A DNA stretch of 8,678 nucleotides from Thermoleophilia bacterium (GTDB lineage: Bacteria; Actinomycetota; Thermoleophilia; Gaiellales; Gaiellaceae), in contig JACVSB010000054.1 in the NCBI GenBank assembly GCA_014534155.1, positions 1 through 8,678 on the forward strand, in the 5' to 3' direction. The notes below the pieces were generated by a model that was not told the origin of the DNA, made no database searches, and saw nothing but the letters and a program-made list of their open reading frames with translations. This document shows, one piece after another, positions 1 to 5,773 of the stretch. Both the position numbers and the translations under genes were made by a program. How positions within the stretch are numbered: position 1 is the first letter of the stretch; the number at the start of each line of letters is the position of its first letter.

Positions 1-1196
1 CGCGCGTCGGCGACGCCGACGGGAACGAGTACGTCGACTACCACGCCGGATTCGGCGCGATCGTCCTCGGGCACTCCCACCCGGCTGTCGTCGACGCTGT
101 CCGCGACGTGCTCGAGACGCACGGGCCGATGTTCGCGGCGGCGAGCGATCTCGAGGTCGAGCTCGCCGAGCAGATCGTCTCCCTCGTGCCGTCGGCCGAG
201 AAGGTGATCTTCAGCTGCACGGGGACGGAGGCGACGTTCCACGCGCTTCGCGCGGCGCGCGGCGTCACGGGCCGCGAGAAGATCCTCAAGTTCGAGGGGC
301 ACTATCACGGATGGCACGACTACGTCTCCTGGAGCACGCACTTCGCCGCGACGGCTTCGAAGCGCGCTGACGGCACGATCCCCCCCGCTCCTGGGTCGAG
401 CGGGATCCCGAAGGCCGTGGCCGATCTCGTGGTCGTCTGCGAGTACAACGACATCGAGGGCGTCGAGGCCGCGATCGACGCGCACGGCGAGGAGCTCGCG
501 GCCGTGATCGTCGAGCCGGTGTTCCACAACGGGGGAGTGATCGAGCCCGCCCCCGGCTTCCTCGAGCGTCTTCGCGAGCTCTGCACCGCGACCGGGATCG
601 TCCTCGTCTTCGACGAGGTGATCACGGGTTTCCGGCACGGCCTGGGCGGTGCCCAGGAACGTCTCGCCGTCACTCCGGACCTGACCACGATGGGAAAGGC
701 GATCGCGAACGGCTTCCCGCTCTCCGTCGTGGCCGGACGCGCGGAGATCATGGACGCGTTCGTCCCCGAGGGCCAGGTGCTGTTCGCGGGAACCTTCACG
801 GCACAGCCCCTGACGGTCGCCGCGGCCCTCGCCTGCATCGCATACCTCCGCGAGAACGACGTGCACGAGCGCCTCGACGAGCTCGGGTCCGAGCTCGCGG
901 CAGGCGTGGAGAGCGCGATCGCCGAGACCGGGGCCGACGCGCAGATCCGGCAGGTGGGGTCGGTGTGGGCGCTCTACTTCACTCGGCGGCCGATCCGGCG
1001 CTACCGCGACATTGCCGATACCGCTGCGACGAAGGAGAACGAGGCGCACGCGGCCTACCGCAACTGGCTGCTCGAGCGCGGGATCTACGTGCATCCGCAC
1101 TACCTCGTTCGCGGGTACCTGACGGCCTCGCACTCGGAAGACGACGTCGAGCGGACGATCGACGCCACGCGGTCGTTCTTCGCAGCCCGATGCTAG
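1..1196 (+). CDS. Class III PLP-dependent aminotransferase, glutamate-1-semialdehyde aminomutase-like (5'-truncated)
   Basis: The reading frame is open from base 3, so the true start lies left of the window; the GTG at 108 is internal. About 397 residues are visible, and family members are usually 420-450, so some 40-60 N-terminal residues are missing. The visible part begins in the typical 'DADGNEYVDY..GFGAIVLGHSHP' segment. It continues with the cofactor phosphate-binding 'CTGTEATFHALRAARG', the 'FEGHYHGWHD' motif, the cofactor-ring aspartate in 'VFDEVITGFR' (codon 612-614) and the Schiff-base lysine in 'TMGKAIANGFP' (codon 696-698). All catalytic landmarks are intact. The layout resembles glutamate-1-semialdehyde 2,1-aminomutase, but the usual 'GT(F/Y)xGNP' is 'GTFTAQP' here, and the setting is catabolic rather than tetrapyrrole synthesis. 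A transaminase acting on an amino or keto compound is therefore more likely. The next gene follows after about 40 nt on the same strand, so the two are probably cotranscribed. The family is certain; the substrate is unknown. Confidence 0.9.
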   Translation, partial: RVGDADGNEYVDYHAGFGAIVLGHSHPAVVDAVRDVLETHGPMFAAASDLEVELAEQIVSLVPSAEKVIFSCTGTEATFHALRAARGVTGREKILKFEGHYHGWHDYVSWSTHFAATASKRADGTIPPAPGSSGIPKAVADLVVVCEYNDIEGVEAAIDAHGEELAAVIVEPVFHNGGVIEPAPGFLERLRELCTATGIVLVFDEVITGFRHGLGGAQERLAVTPDLTTMGKAIANGFPLSVVAGRAEIMDAFVPEGQVLFAGTFTAQPLTVAAALACIAYLRENDVHERLDELGSELAAGVESAIAETGADAQIRQVGSVWALYFTRRPIRRYRDIADTAATKENEAHAAYRNWLLERGIYVHPHYLVRGYLTASHSEDDVERTIDATRSFFAARC

Positions 1197-1223
1197 GTGA
1201 CCTGGCGCGCCGCCCCGTGCCTC

Positions 1224-1230
1224 GGGGGAG
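1224..1230 (+). promoter_or_regulatory. Candidate ribosome binding site for the Gfo/Idh/MocA gene
   Basis: GGGGGAG lies six bases upstream of the ATA at 1237, an ideal distance for a Shine-Dalgarno sequence. It supports translation beginning near 1237 rather than at the downstream ATG at 1279, which lies inside the coding sequence for the nucleotide-binding loop. A second purine-rich stretch (AGCAGGAG, 1241-1248) would instead suit an ATC at 1255. Confidence 0.45.
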
Positions 1231-1236
1231 AGCCGC

Positions 1237-2394
1237 ATAGAGCAGGAGATCGGCATCGCGCTCCTCGGCGTCGGGTGGATGGGCGACCTGCACACCGCGT
1301 CGTACAAGCGTGTCCGCGACCACTACCCGGACTGCGAGGGCACGCCCCGCCTCGTGATCGCGGCCGACCCCGTGGAGGCGCGCGCCCGCGACGCGACGGA
1401 ACGCCTCGGGTACGGCGAGTGGACGACGGACTGGCGCGAGGCACTCGCCCATCCGGACGTCGACGCGGTCTCGATCACCGCGCCGAACTTCGCGCACCGG
1501 GAGATGGCGGTCGCCGCAGCCGAGGCGGGCAAGCACTTCTGGGGCGAGAAGCCGCTCGGGCGTTTTCCCGGAGAGACGGTCGAGATCGCCGAGGCGGCGG
1601 AGCGCGCGGGCGTGCGCACGATCGTCGGCCTGAACTACCGGCACCCGCCCGCGGTCAAGCACGCGCGGGCGCTGATCGAGTCCGGCCGGCTCGGTGACGT
1701 CAACCACTTCCGCTGCCAGTTCCTCGCCGGCTACGCCAGCCACCCGCAAGGCGCGCTCTCCTGGCGCTTCCTGCGCGAGCAGGCGGGTCTCGGCGTCCTC
1801 GCCGACCTCGGCTCGCACGCCGTCGACCTCGCCCAGTACCTCGTCGGCCCCATCCGGCGCGTCACCGCGCGCGCCGAGATCCTGATCCCGCGCCGGCCGA
1901 AGGTCGACATGGGAACCGGGACGCACTTCTCGGTGGCCGAGAGCGGCGAGCTCGGCGACGTGGAGAACGAGGACTGGGTGATCGCGCTGGCGGAGTTCGA
2001 GAGCGGCCTGCTCGGCGTGCTGGAGGCAAGCCGCGTGATCGTGGGCCCGGACTGCCGCTACGCGTTCGAGGCCAACGGAACGCAGGGCGCGGTCAAGTGG
2101 GACTTCGAGCGGATGAACGAGCTCGAGGTGTCGCTCCCGCAGCCCTCGGGAGACAGGGGATACGCGACGGTCCACATGGGGCCGCAGCATCCCGAGTTCA
2201 CACGCTTCCTCCCCGGTGCCGGGATCCCGATGGGCTACGCCGACCTCAAGGTGCTCGAGGCGTACCTCTTCCTGCAGTCCGTCGCAGACGGGGTGCAGCG
2301 CGAGCCCGGCGTGCGCGAGATCTGCTCTGCGGCGCGCGTCCTCGCCGCCATGGAGCGCTCGTTCGAAACCGGGCGCTGGGAGGACGTCGCCTAG
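1237..2394 (+). CDS. Gfo/Idh/MocA-family NAD(P)-dependent oxidoreductase (inositol 2-dehydrogenase-like)
   Basis: This is a Rossmann-fold dehydrogenase of about 385 residues, a usual length for the family. The N-terminal strand and dinucleotide loop read 'IGIALLGVGWMG'. They are followed by 'SITAPNFAHREMAVAAAEAGKHFWGEKPLG', whose EKP carries the conserved lysine, then 'GLNYRHPPAVKHARALIESGRLG' and 'GVLADLGSHAVDL'. In the last motif an Asp and a His four residues apart match the catalytic Asp/His pair of inositol dehydrogenase. The frame opens after the TGA at 1198, and no ATG, GTG or TTG occurs before the ATG at 1279, which would remove the nucleotide-binding loop. I placed the start at the ATA at 1237 because of the Shine-Dalgarno sequence and the fit to family N-termini; ATC at 1249 or 1255 and the conservative 1279 are alternatives. 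The stop overlaps that of the convergent MOSC gene. Oxidation of a polyol or cyclitol hydroxyl is inferred from the IolD-like gene nearby. Confidence 0.88.
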   Translation: MEQEIGIALLGVGWMGDLHTASYKRVRDHYPDCEGTPRLVIAADPVEARARDATERLGYGEWTTDWREALAHPDVDAVSITAPNFAHREMAVAAAEAGKHFWGEKPLGRFPGETVEIAEAAERAGVRTIVGLNYRHPPAVKHARALIESGRLGDVNHFRCQFLAGYASHPQGALSWRFLREQAGLGVLADLGSHAVDLAQYLVGPIRRVTARAEILIPRRPKVDMGTGTHFSVAESGELGDVENEDWVIALAEFESGLLGVLEASRVIVGPDCRYAFEANGTQGAVKWDFERMNELEVSLPQPSGDRGYATVHMGPQHPEFTRFLPGAGIPMGYADLKVLEAYLFLQSVADGVQREPGVREICSAARVLAAMERSFETGRWEDVA

Positions 2395-2930
2395 ACGGGG
2401 GCGAGCGGGCGCCGGACGCCGCTCGGCAGCTCCACGTCGATCCGGTCGCCGGGCGCCACCTCGCCGCCGGCGACGACGACCGCCATCACACCCGCCTTGC
2501 GCACGAGCTCGCCGTGTCGCCGTTCGAGCGTCGCCGCCAGCAAGCCCGGCCGGATCCCGTCCAGCTGCCTGCACGGGTTGCGAAGACCGGTCACCTCCAG
2601 CACCGCCCGCGGACCCAGCCGTAGCCGCGTCCGCGCGGGCAGATCGAGGAGCGGGACGTCACGGGTGGTTACGTTCTCGCCCATCTCGCCGGGCTCGACC
2701 TCGAAGCCGGCGGCGCGCAGCTGGTCGTGCAGCTCCGCGTGGATCAGGTGTACCTGCCGCAGGTTCGGCTGCGCCGGGTCGCGCCGTACGCGCGAGCGAT
2801 GCTGGACGGTGCGTCCGGCGTGCGCGTCCCCGAGGACGCCGAGCCCGGCTGCGAGCCGAATCCTTTCCTCGGCTTCCTTCCTGAGCGCGTGGCGGGCGCT
2901 CCGGCTGACTGAGACGACGATTCCCCTCAC
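2391..2930 (-). CDS. MOSC-domain protein
   Basis: This 179-residue protein is essentially one MOSC (molybdenum cofactor sulfurase C-terminal) domain. Visible signatures are 'GVLGDAHAGR' (31-40), 'PNLRQVHLIHAEL' (55-67), 'PGEMGENVTTRDVPLLDLPA' (80-99) and the conserved cysteine at 120 in 'VTGLRNPCRQLDG'. In characterised relatives such as YiiM this Cys-containing pocket handles molybdenum-cofactor sulfur or reduces N-hydroxylated substrates, and stand-alone MOSC proteins mostly have no known role. The GTG start at 2930 overlaps the stop of the upstream dehydrogenase gene as GTGA, so translation is probably coupled. No competing start is closer to the domain. It is the last gene of the minus-strand operon and ends in a CTAG that also holds the stop of the convergent Gfo/Idh gene. 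No molybdoenzyme is visible here, so its partner is unknown. A much longer open frame upstream (to 3482) is an artefact of base composition. Confidence 0.85.
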   Translation of the reverse strand: MRGIVVSVSRSARHALRKEAEERIRLAAGLGVLGDAHAGRTVQHRSRVRRDPAQPNLRQVHLIHAELHDQLRAAGFEVEPGEMGENVTTRDVPLLDLPARTRLRLGPRAVLEVTGLRNPCRQLDGIRPGLLAATLERRHGELVRKAGVMAVVVAGGEVAPGDRIDVELPSGVRRPLAPV

Positions 2931-3910
2931 GCGAACACCTCCGGGTTCGCGACAGCCCGCGGGCGCTCGCCCCGGAGCGCCGCGAGCATCCCTTCCGCCA
3001 TCTCGCGCCAGATTCGCTCTCGCGCGCGGAGCGACATGCCGAGCGCATGCGGAGCCGCGAGCACGTTCGGGCGCGAGAAGATGGGATGCCTCGGATCGGC
3101 CGGCTCCGGCTCGAAGACGTCCAGGCCGACCCCGGCGAGTCGGCCGCTGTCGAGCGCGGCCACGAGGTCGTCGAGCGAGCGCAGGAGGCCGCCGCGGGCG
3201 AGGTTCACGAAGATCGCGCCTCTCGGCACGAGGGCAAGGAGGCGCCCGTCCACCATCCCCCTCGTCTCGTCCGTGAGCGGTGCGTGCAGCGAGAGGAACC
3301 GGCTCCGCGCGAAGAGCTCGTCGAGCCCGACGAGCGGGACGTGCGCGTGCAGCGCATCGGCCCACGGGTCGTGCGCGGCGACGTCCATCCCGAGGGCGAC
3401 GCCCAGGTCGGCGAGGCGGGTTCCGATCCGCCCCAGCCCGACGATCCCCAGGGTCGAGCCGGCCAGGTCTCCGAGCTCGCACTCGTCACGATGCGCCCAG
3501 CGCCCGTCCCGGACCGCGCGGTCGAGCTCGGGGAGCCGCTTCGCGAGCGCGAGCATGAGCGCCAGCGCGCCTTCGGCGACCGCCTGCGCTCCCGCGTGCG
3601 GCGTCACGACGACCGGGATGCCGCGCCGTGTCGCCGCCTCCAGATCGACCTCGTCGACGCCGATTCCGCTCCGGCCCACGACCCTGAGCCCGTCGGCTCC
3701 GTCGATCACGGCGGCGGAGACCCGGCATCCGCCGCGGACGATGAGCGCGACCGCGTCCGCCGCGAGCGAGCGGAGCGTCGCCTCGTCGTCGGCAGGCGCG
3801 ACGACGACGTCCCCGAAGGGGGCCAGCATCTCCGGGGCCGGCGCGAAGACCGGGCCCGTAGCGAGGATCGTCGGCCTAGTAATAGAACCGCTGCAGCTCG
3901 GCTCGCTCAC
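2927..3910 (-). CDS. D-2-hydroxyacid dehydrogenase, phosphoglycerate dehydrogenase-like
   Basis: This 327-residue protein belongs to the D-isomer-specific 2-hydroxyacid dehydrogenase family (NAD-dependent 2-ketoacid/D-2-hydroxyacid interconversion). The Rossmann loop is 'GIVGLGRIG' (155-163), followed by Asp181 in 'AAHDPW' as expected for NAD preference. The catalytic triad is present: Arg239 in 'NLARGG', Glu269 in 'DVFEPEP' and His288 in 'APHALG'. It lacks the C-terminal ACT domain of long serine-pathway phosphoglycerate dehydrogenases, so it resembles the short SerA-like or glyoxylate/hydroxypyruvate reductase forms. The only start before the first strand ('PTILATGPVF') is GTG at 3910. That creates a 35-nt overlap with the end of the iolD-like gene and a dozen extra N-terminal residues; the ribosome binding site is weak, so translation may be coupled. 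The stop overlaps the MOSC start. The substrate is probably a hydroxy- or ketoacid from the pathway, which is inference. Confidence 0.88.
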   Translation of the reverse strand: MSEPSCSGSITRPTILATGPVFAPAPEMLAPFGDVVVAPADDEATLRSLAADAVALIVRGGCRVSAAVIDGADGLRVVGRSGIGVDEVDLEAATRRGIPVVVTPHAGAQAVAEGALALMLALAKRLPELDRAVRDGRWAHRDECELGDLAGSTLGIVGLGRIGTRLADLGVALGMDVAAHDPWADALHAHVPLVGLDELFARSRFLSLHAPLTDETRGMVDGRLLALVPRGAIFVNLARGGLLRSLDDLVAALDSGRLAGVGLDVFEPEPADPRHPIFSRPNVLAAPHALGMSLRARERIWREMAEGMLAALRGERPRAVANPEVFA

Positions 3911-5738
3911 GCTCGTACTCGGAGCGCCGCTCCCTCACCTCGGCCTCCTCGGACACCTCGGCCGGCGCGACGTCCCACCAGACGTCGCCGCCGGGCAGGT
4001 ACCGGTGGGGCTCGGTCTCGCAGACGACGACGCAGGCGCTCCGCTCCGCGCGCGCGTCGGCGAGCGCGGCACGAAGCGCGTCGGGCGAGTCGGCGCGAAA
4101 CGTCCGGGCACCGAGGCCCTCCGCGGCCTTGGCGAGGTCGAGGGTCAAGTACTCGCCGTCGAGCCGCCCGTTTCGCCGCGCCCGGAACTCGTTTCCGAAC
4201 GGCCTCCCCGCACGCCACATCTGCAGCCGCTGGATCGACTGGAAGCCGTGGTTCTCCGAGATGACGACCGTGACCTTCAGGCCCTCTTGCACCGCGGTCA
4301 CGAGCTCGCCCGGGTTGAGGAGGAAGGTTCCGTCTCCGATGTAGACGACGACCTCGCCGCCTTGCTGCGCCATCCGGACGCCGATCCCCGCGGGGAGCTC
4401 GTAGCCCATGCAGGAGTAGCCGAACTCGAGGTGGCACTCCCGACTACCCGTCGCGTCCCAGATCTTCAGGAGGTCGCCGGGCGGCGTCCCCGCGGCCGCG
4501 ATCACCGTGTCGCCCGCGCGCGCGTGCTCGTTCAGGGTCAGGATGAGCTGTGCCTGGCTCATCGCCTCGCCCTCGACGGGACGGAGCAGCCCGCGCCGCG
4601 TCTCCAGCCACCGCTCGCGGACGCCCGTCACCTCACGCTCGTAGTCGGCGTCCGGCTCGCGGACGGCGAGCTCGCGCAGCGCGCGCAGCGCCTCGCGGGC
4701 GTCGGCGACGAGCGGGAGCGCGCCCTGCTTGCGCGCGTCGCGTCCGGTCACGTTGACCGCGAGGAAGCGGACGTCCGGGTTCTGGAAGAGCGAGTTCGAG
4801 CCGGTCGCGAAATCGGTCAGGCGCGTCCCCACGGAGACCACGAGGTCCGCTCCCCTGACGACCTCGTTCGCCGCGGCGTTTCCCTCGAGGCCGACGCCGC
4901 CGAGGGCGCGCCAGGAGTCCTCCTGCATCGCGCCCTTTCCTGCGAACGTCTCCACCACGGGAATCCCCAGCTCCCGCGAGAGGGCCTCGAGCTCTTCCTC
5001 GGCCTCGGAGTAGCGGACGCCGCCGCCCGCGATGACCACGGGCCGCGAGGCCGAGCGGAGGAGCTCCGAGGCCTCGCCGAGGCGACGCGGGTCGGGAAGC
5101 GGCCGCTCGATCCGCCACTCGCGCTCCTCGAAGAAGTTCGCGGGGTAGTCCCAGGCGTGCGCCTGCACGTCCTGCGGGAGCGCGATCGTCACGGCCCCCG
5201 TCTCGAGCGGGCTCGTGAGCACGCGCATCGCCTCCGGGAGGGCGGTCAGGAGCTGCTCGGGGCGCACGATCCGGTCGAAGAAGCGCGAGAGCGGGCGGAA
5301 GCAGTCGTTCACGCTCACGTCCCCGCCCGTCGGATGCTCGAGCTGTTGGAGCACCGGCCCCTGGTGCCGCGTGGCGTACGTGTCGCCCGGGAAGAGGAGG
5401 ACGGGAAGCCGGTTGATCGTCGCGCCCGCGGCGCCGGTCAGCATGTTCGTCGCGCCCGGGCCGATCGAGCTCGTGCAGGCCAGCGTCTGCCGGCGGCGGG
5501 TTGCCTTCGCGTACGCAGCCGCGGCGTGGACCATCGACTGCTCGTTTCGGCCCTGGAGGAAGGTGAGGGAGTGGCCGTGCTCCTCGAGGGCCTGGCCGAG
5601 CCCGATCACGTTGCCGTGGCCGAAGATGCCGAACACGGCGGGGATCAGCCGCCGCCGCTCCCCGTCGCGCTCCGAGTACTGGGCCTGTAGGTAGCGGACG
5701 ATCGCCTGCCCGACCGTCAGCCGCACCGTCTTCGCCAT
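3876..5738 (-). CDS. iolD: IolD-like ThDP-dependent 3D-(3,5/4)-trihydroxycyclohexane-1,2-dione hydrolase
   Basis: This 620-residue protein matches IolD in length (about 640 in Bacillus subtilis) and motif order. IolD opens the ring of 3D-(3,5/4)-trihydroxycyclohexane-1,2-dione to 5-deoxy-D-glucuronic acid in myo-inositol catabolism. IolD-type signatures from memory of the B. subtilis protein are 'RLTVGQAIVRYL' at the N-terminus, 'FGIFGHGNVIGLGQALEE' (36-53), 'PGDTYATRHQGPVLQQLE' (117-134), 'SRFFDRIVRPEQL' and 'HLEFGYSCMGYE' (436-447). The ThDP-activating glutamate is Glu66 in 'QGRNEQ'. The metal/diphosphate motif runs from 'GDG' (468-470) to Asn496. The C-terminal 'WWDVAPAEVSEE' also matches IolD rather than acetolactate synthase. 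The start is well supported by a strong Shine-Dalgarno. The gene lies 35 nt after the aldehyde dehydrogenase gene and overlaps the next gene by 35 nt. The subfamily is confident; the exact substrate is less sure because other iol genes are not visible. Confidence 0.88.
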   Translation of the reverse strand: MAKTVRLTVGQAIVRYLQAQYSERDGERRRLIPAVFGIFGHGNVIGLGQALEEHGHSLTFLQGRNEQSMVHAAAAYAKATRRRQTLACTSSIGPGATNMLTGAAGATINRLPVLLFPGDTYATRHQGPVLQQLEHPTGGDVSVNDCFRPLSRFFDRIVRPEQLLTALPEAMRVLTSPLETGAVTIALPQDVQAHAWDYPANFFEEREWRIERPLPDPRRLGEASELLRSASRPVVIAGGGVRYSEAEEELEALSRELGIPVVETFAGKGAMQEDSWRALGGVGLEGNAAANEVVRGADLVVSVGTRLTDFATGSNSLFQNPDVRFLAVNVTGRDARKQGALPLVADAREALRALRELAVREPDADYEREVTGVRERWLETRRGLLRPVEGEAMSQAQLILTLNEHARAGDTVIAAAGTPPGDLLKIWDATGSRECHLEFGYSCMGYELPAGIGVRMAQQGGEVVVYIGDGTFLLNPGELVTAVQEGLKVTVVISENHGFQSIQRLQMWRAGRPFGNEFRARRNGRLDGEYLTLDLAKAAEGLGARTFRADSPDALRAALADARAERSACVVVCETEPHRYLPGGDVWWDVAPAEVSEEAEVRERRSEYERERAELQRFYY

Positions 5739-5740
5739 CG

Positions 5741-5750
5741 CCCCTCCCTC
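5741..5750 (-). promoter_or_regulatory. Strong ribosome binding site of the iolD-like gene
   Basis: On the minus strand GAGGGAGGGG ends two bases before the ATG at 5738, so its GGGAGG core is about four bases away. It fixes the start of the iolD-like gene and is the clearest Shine-Dalgarno in the operon. No terminator-like stem separates it from the aldehyde dehydrogenase stop, which supports cotranscription. Confidence 0.7.
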
Positions 5751-5773
5751 TGGAGAACCAGTTCGCGGACCCC

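Noticed and set aside
1190..1240. A 16-codon ORF (ATG at 1190 to TAG at 1240) in the gap between aminotransferase and Gfo/Idh genes
   Set aside because: It is too short, has no ribosome binding site of its own and has no recognisable attenuator content. It is mentioned only in connection with the start-codon question.
979..2574. Open frame of about 530 codons on the minus strand, antisense to the aminotransferase and Gfo/Idh genes
   Set aside because: There are no recognisable motifs, and both opposite-strand genes have intact catalytic signatures.
2931..3482. Upstream extension of the MOSC reading frame, giving a 363-residue protein
   Set aside because: The extra residues are Arg/Ala-rich, match nothing and overlap the hydroxyacid dehydrogenase coding sequence. 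The GTG at 2930 forms a normal GTGA overlap.
3036..5690. Very long open frame (about 880 codons) on the plus strand, antisense to the hydroxyacid dehydrogenase and IolD-like genes
   Set aside because: Its product is low-complexity and rich in Arg, Ala, Ser and Pro, with no family motif. High GC in third positions of the real genes suppresses stops in this frame, so it is a shadow.
3876..5738. Assignment of the ThDP enzyme as acetolactate synthase large subunit
   Set aside because: The N-terminal 'FGIFGHGNV', 'HLEFGYSCMGYE' and C-terminal 'WWDVAPAEVSE' motifs are those of IolD, and no small regulatory subunit gene follows.
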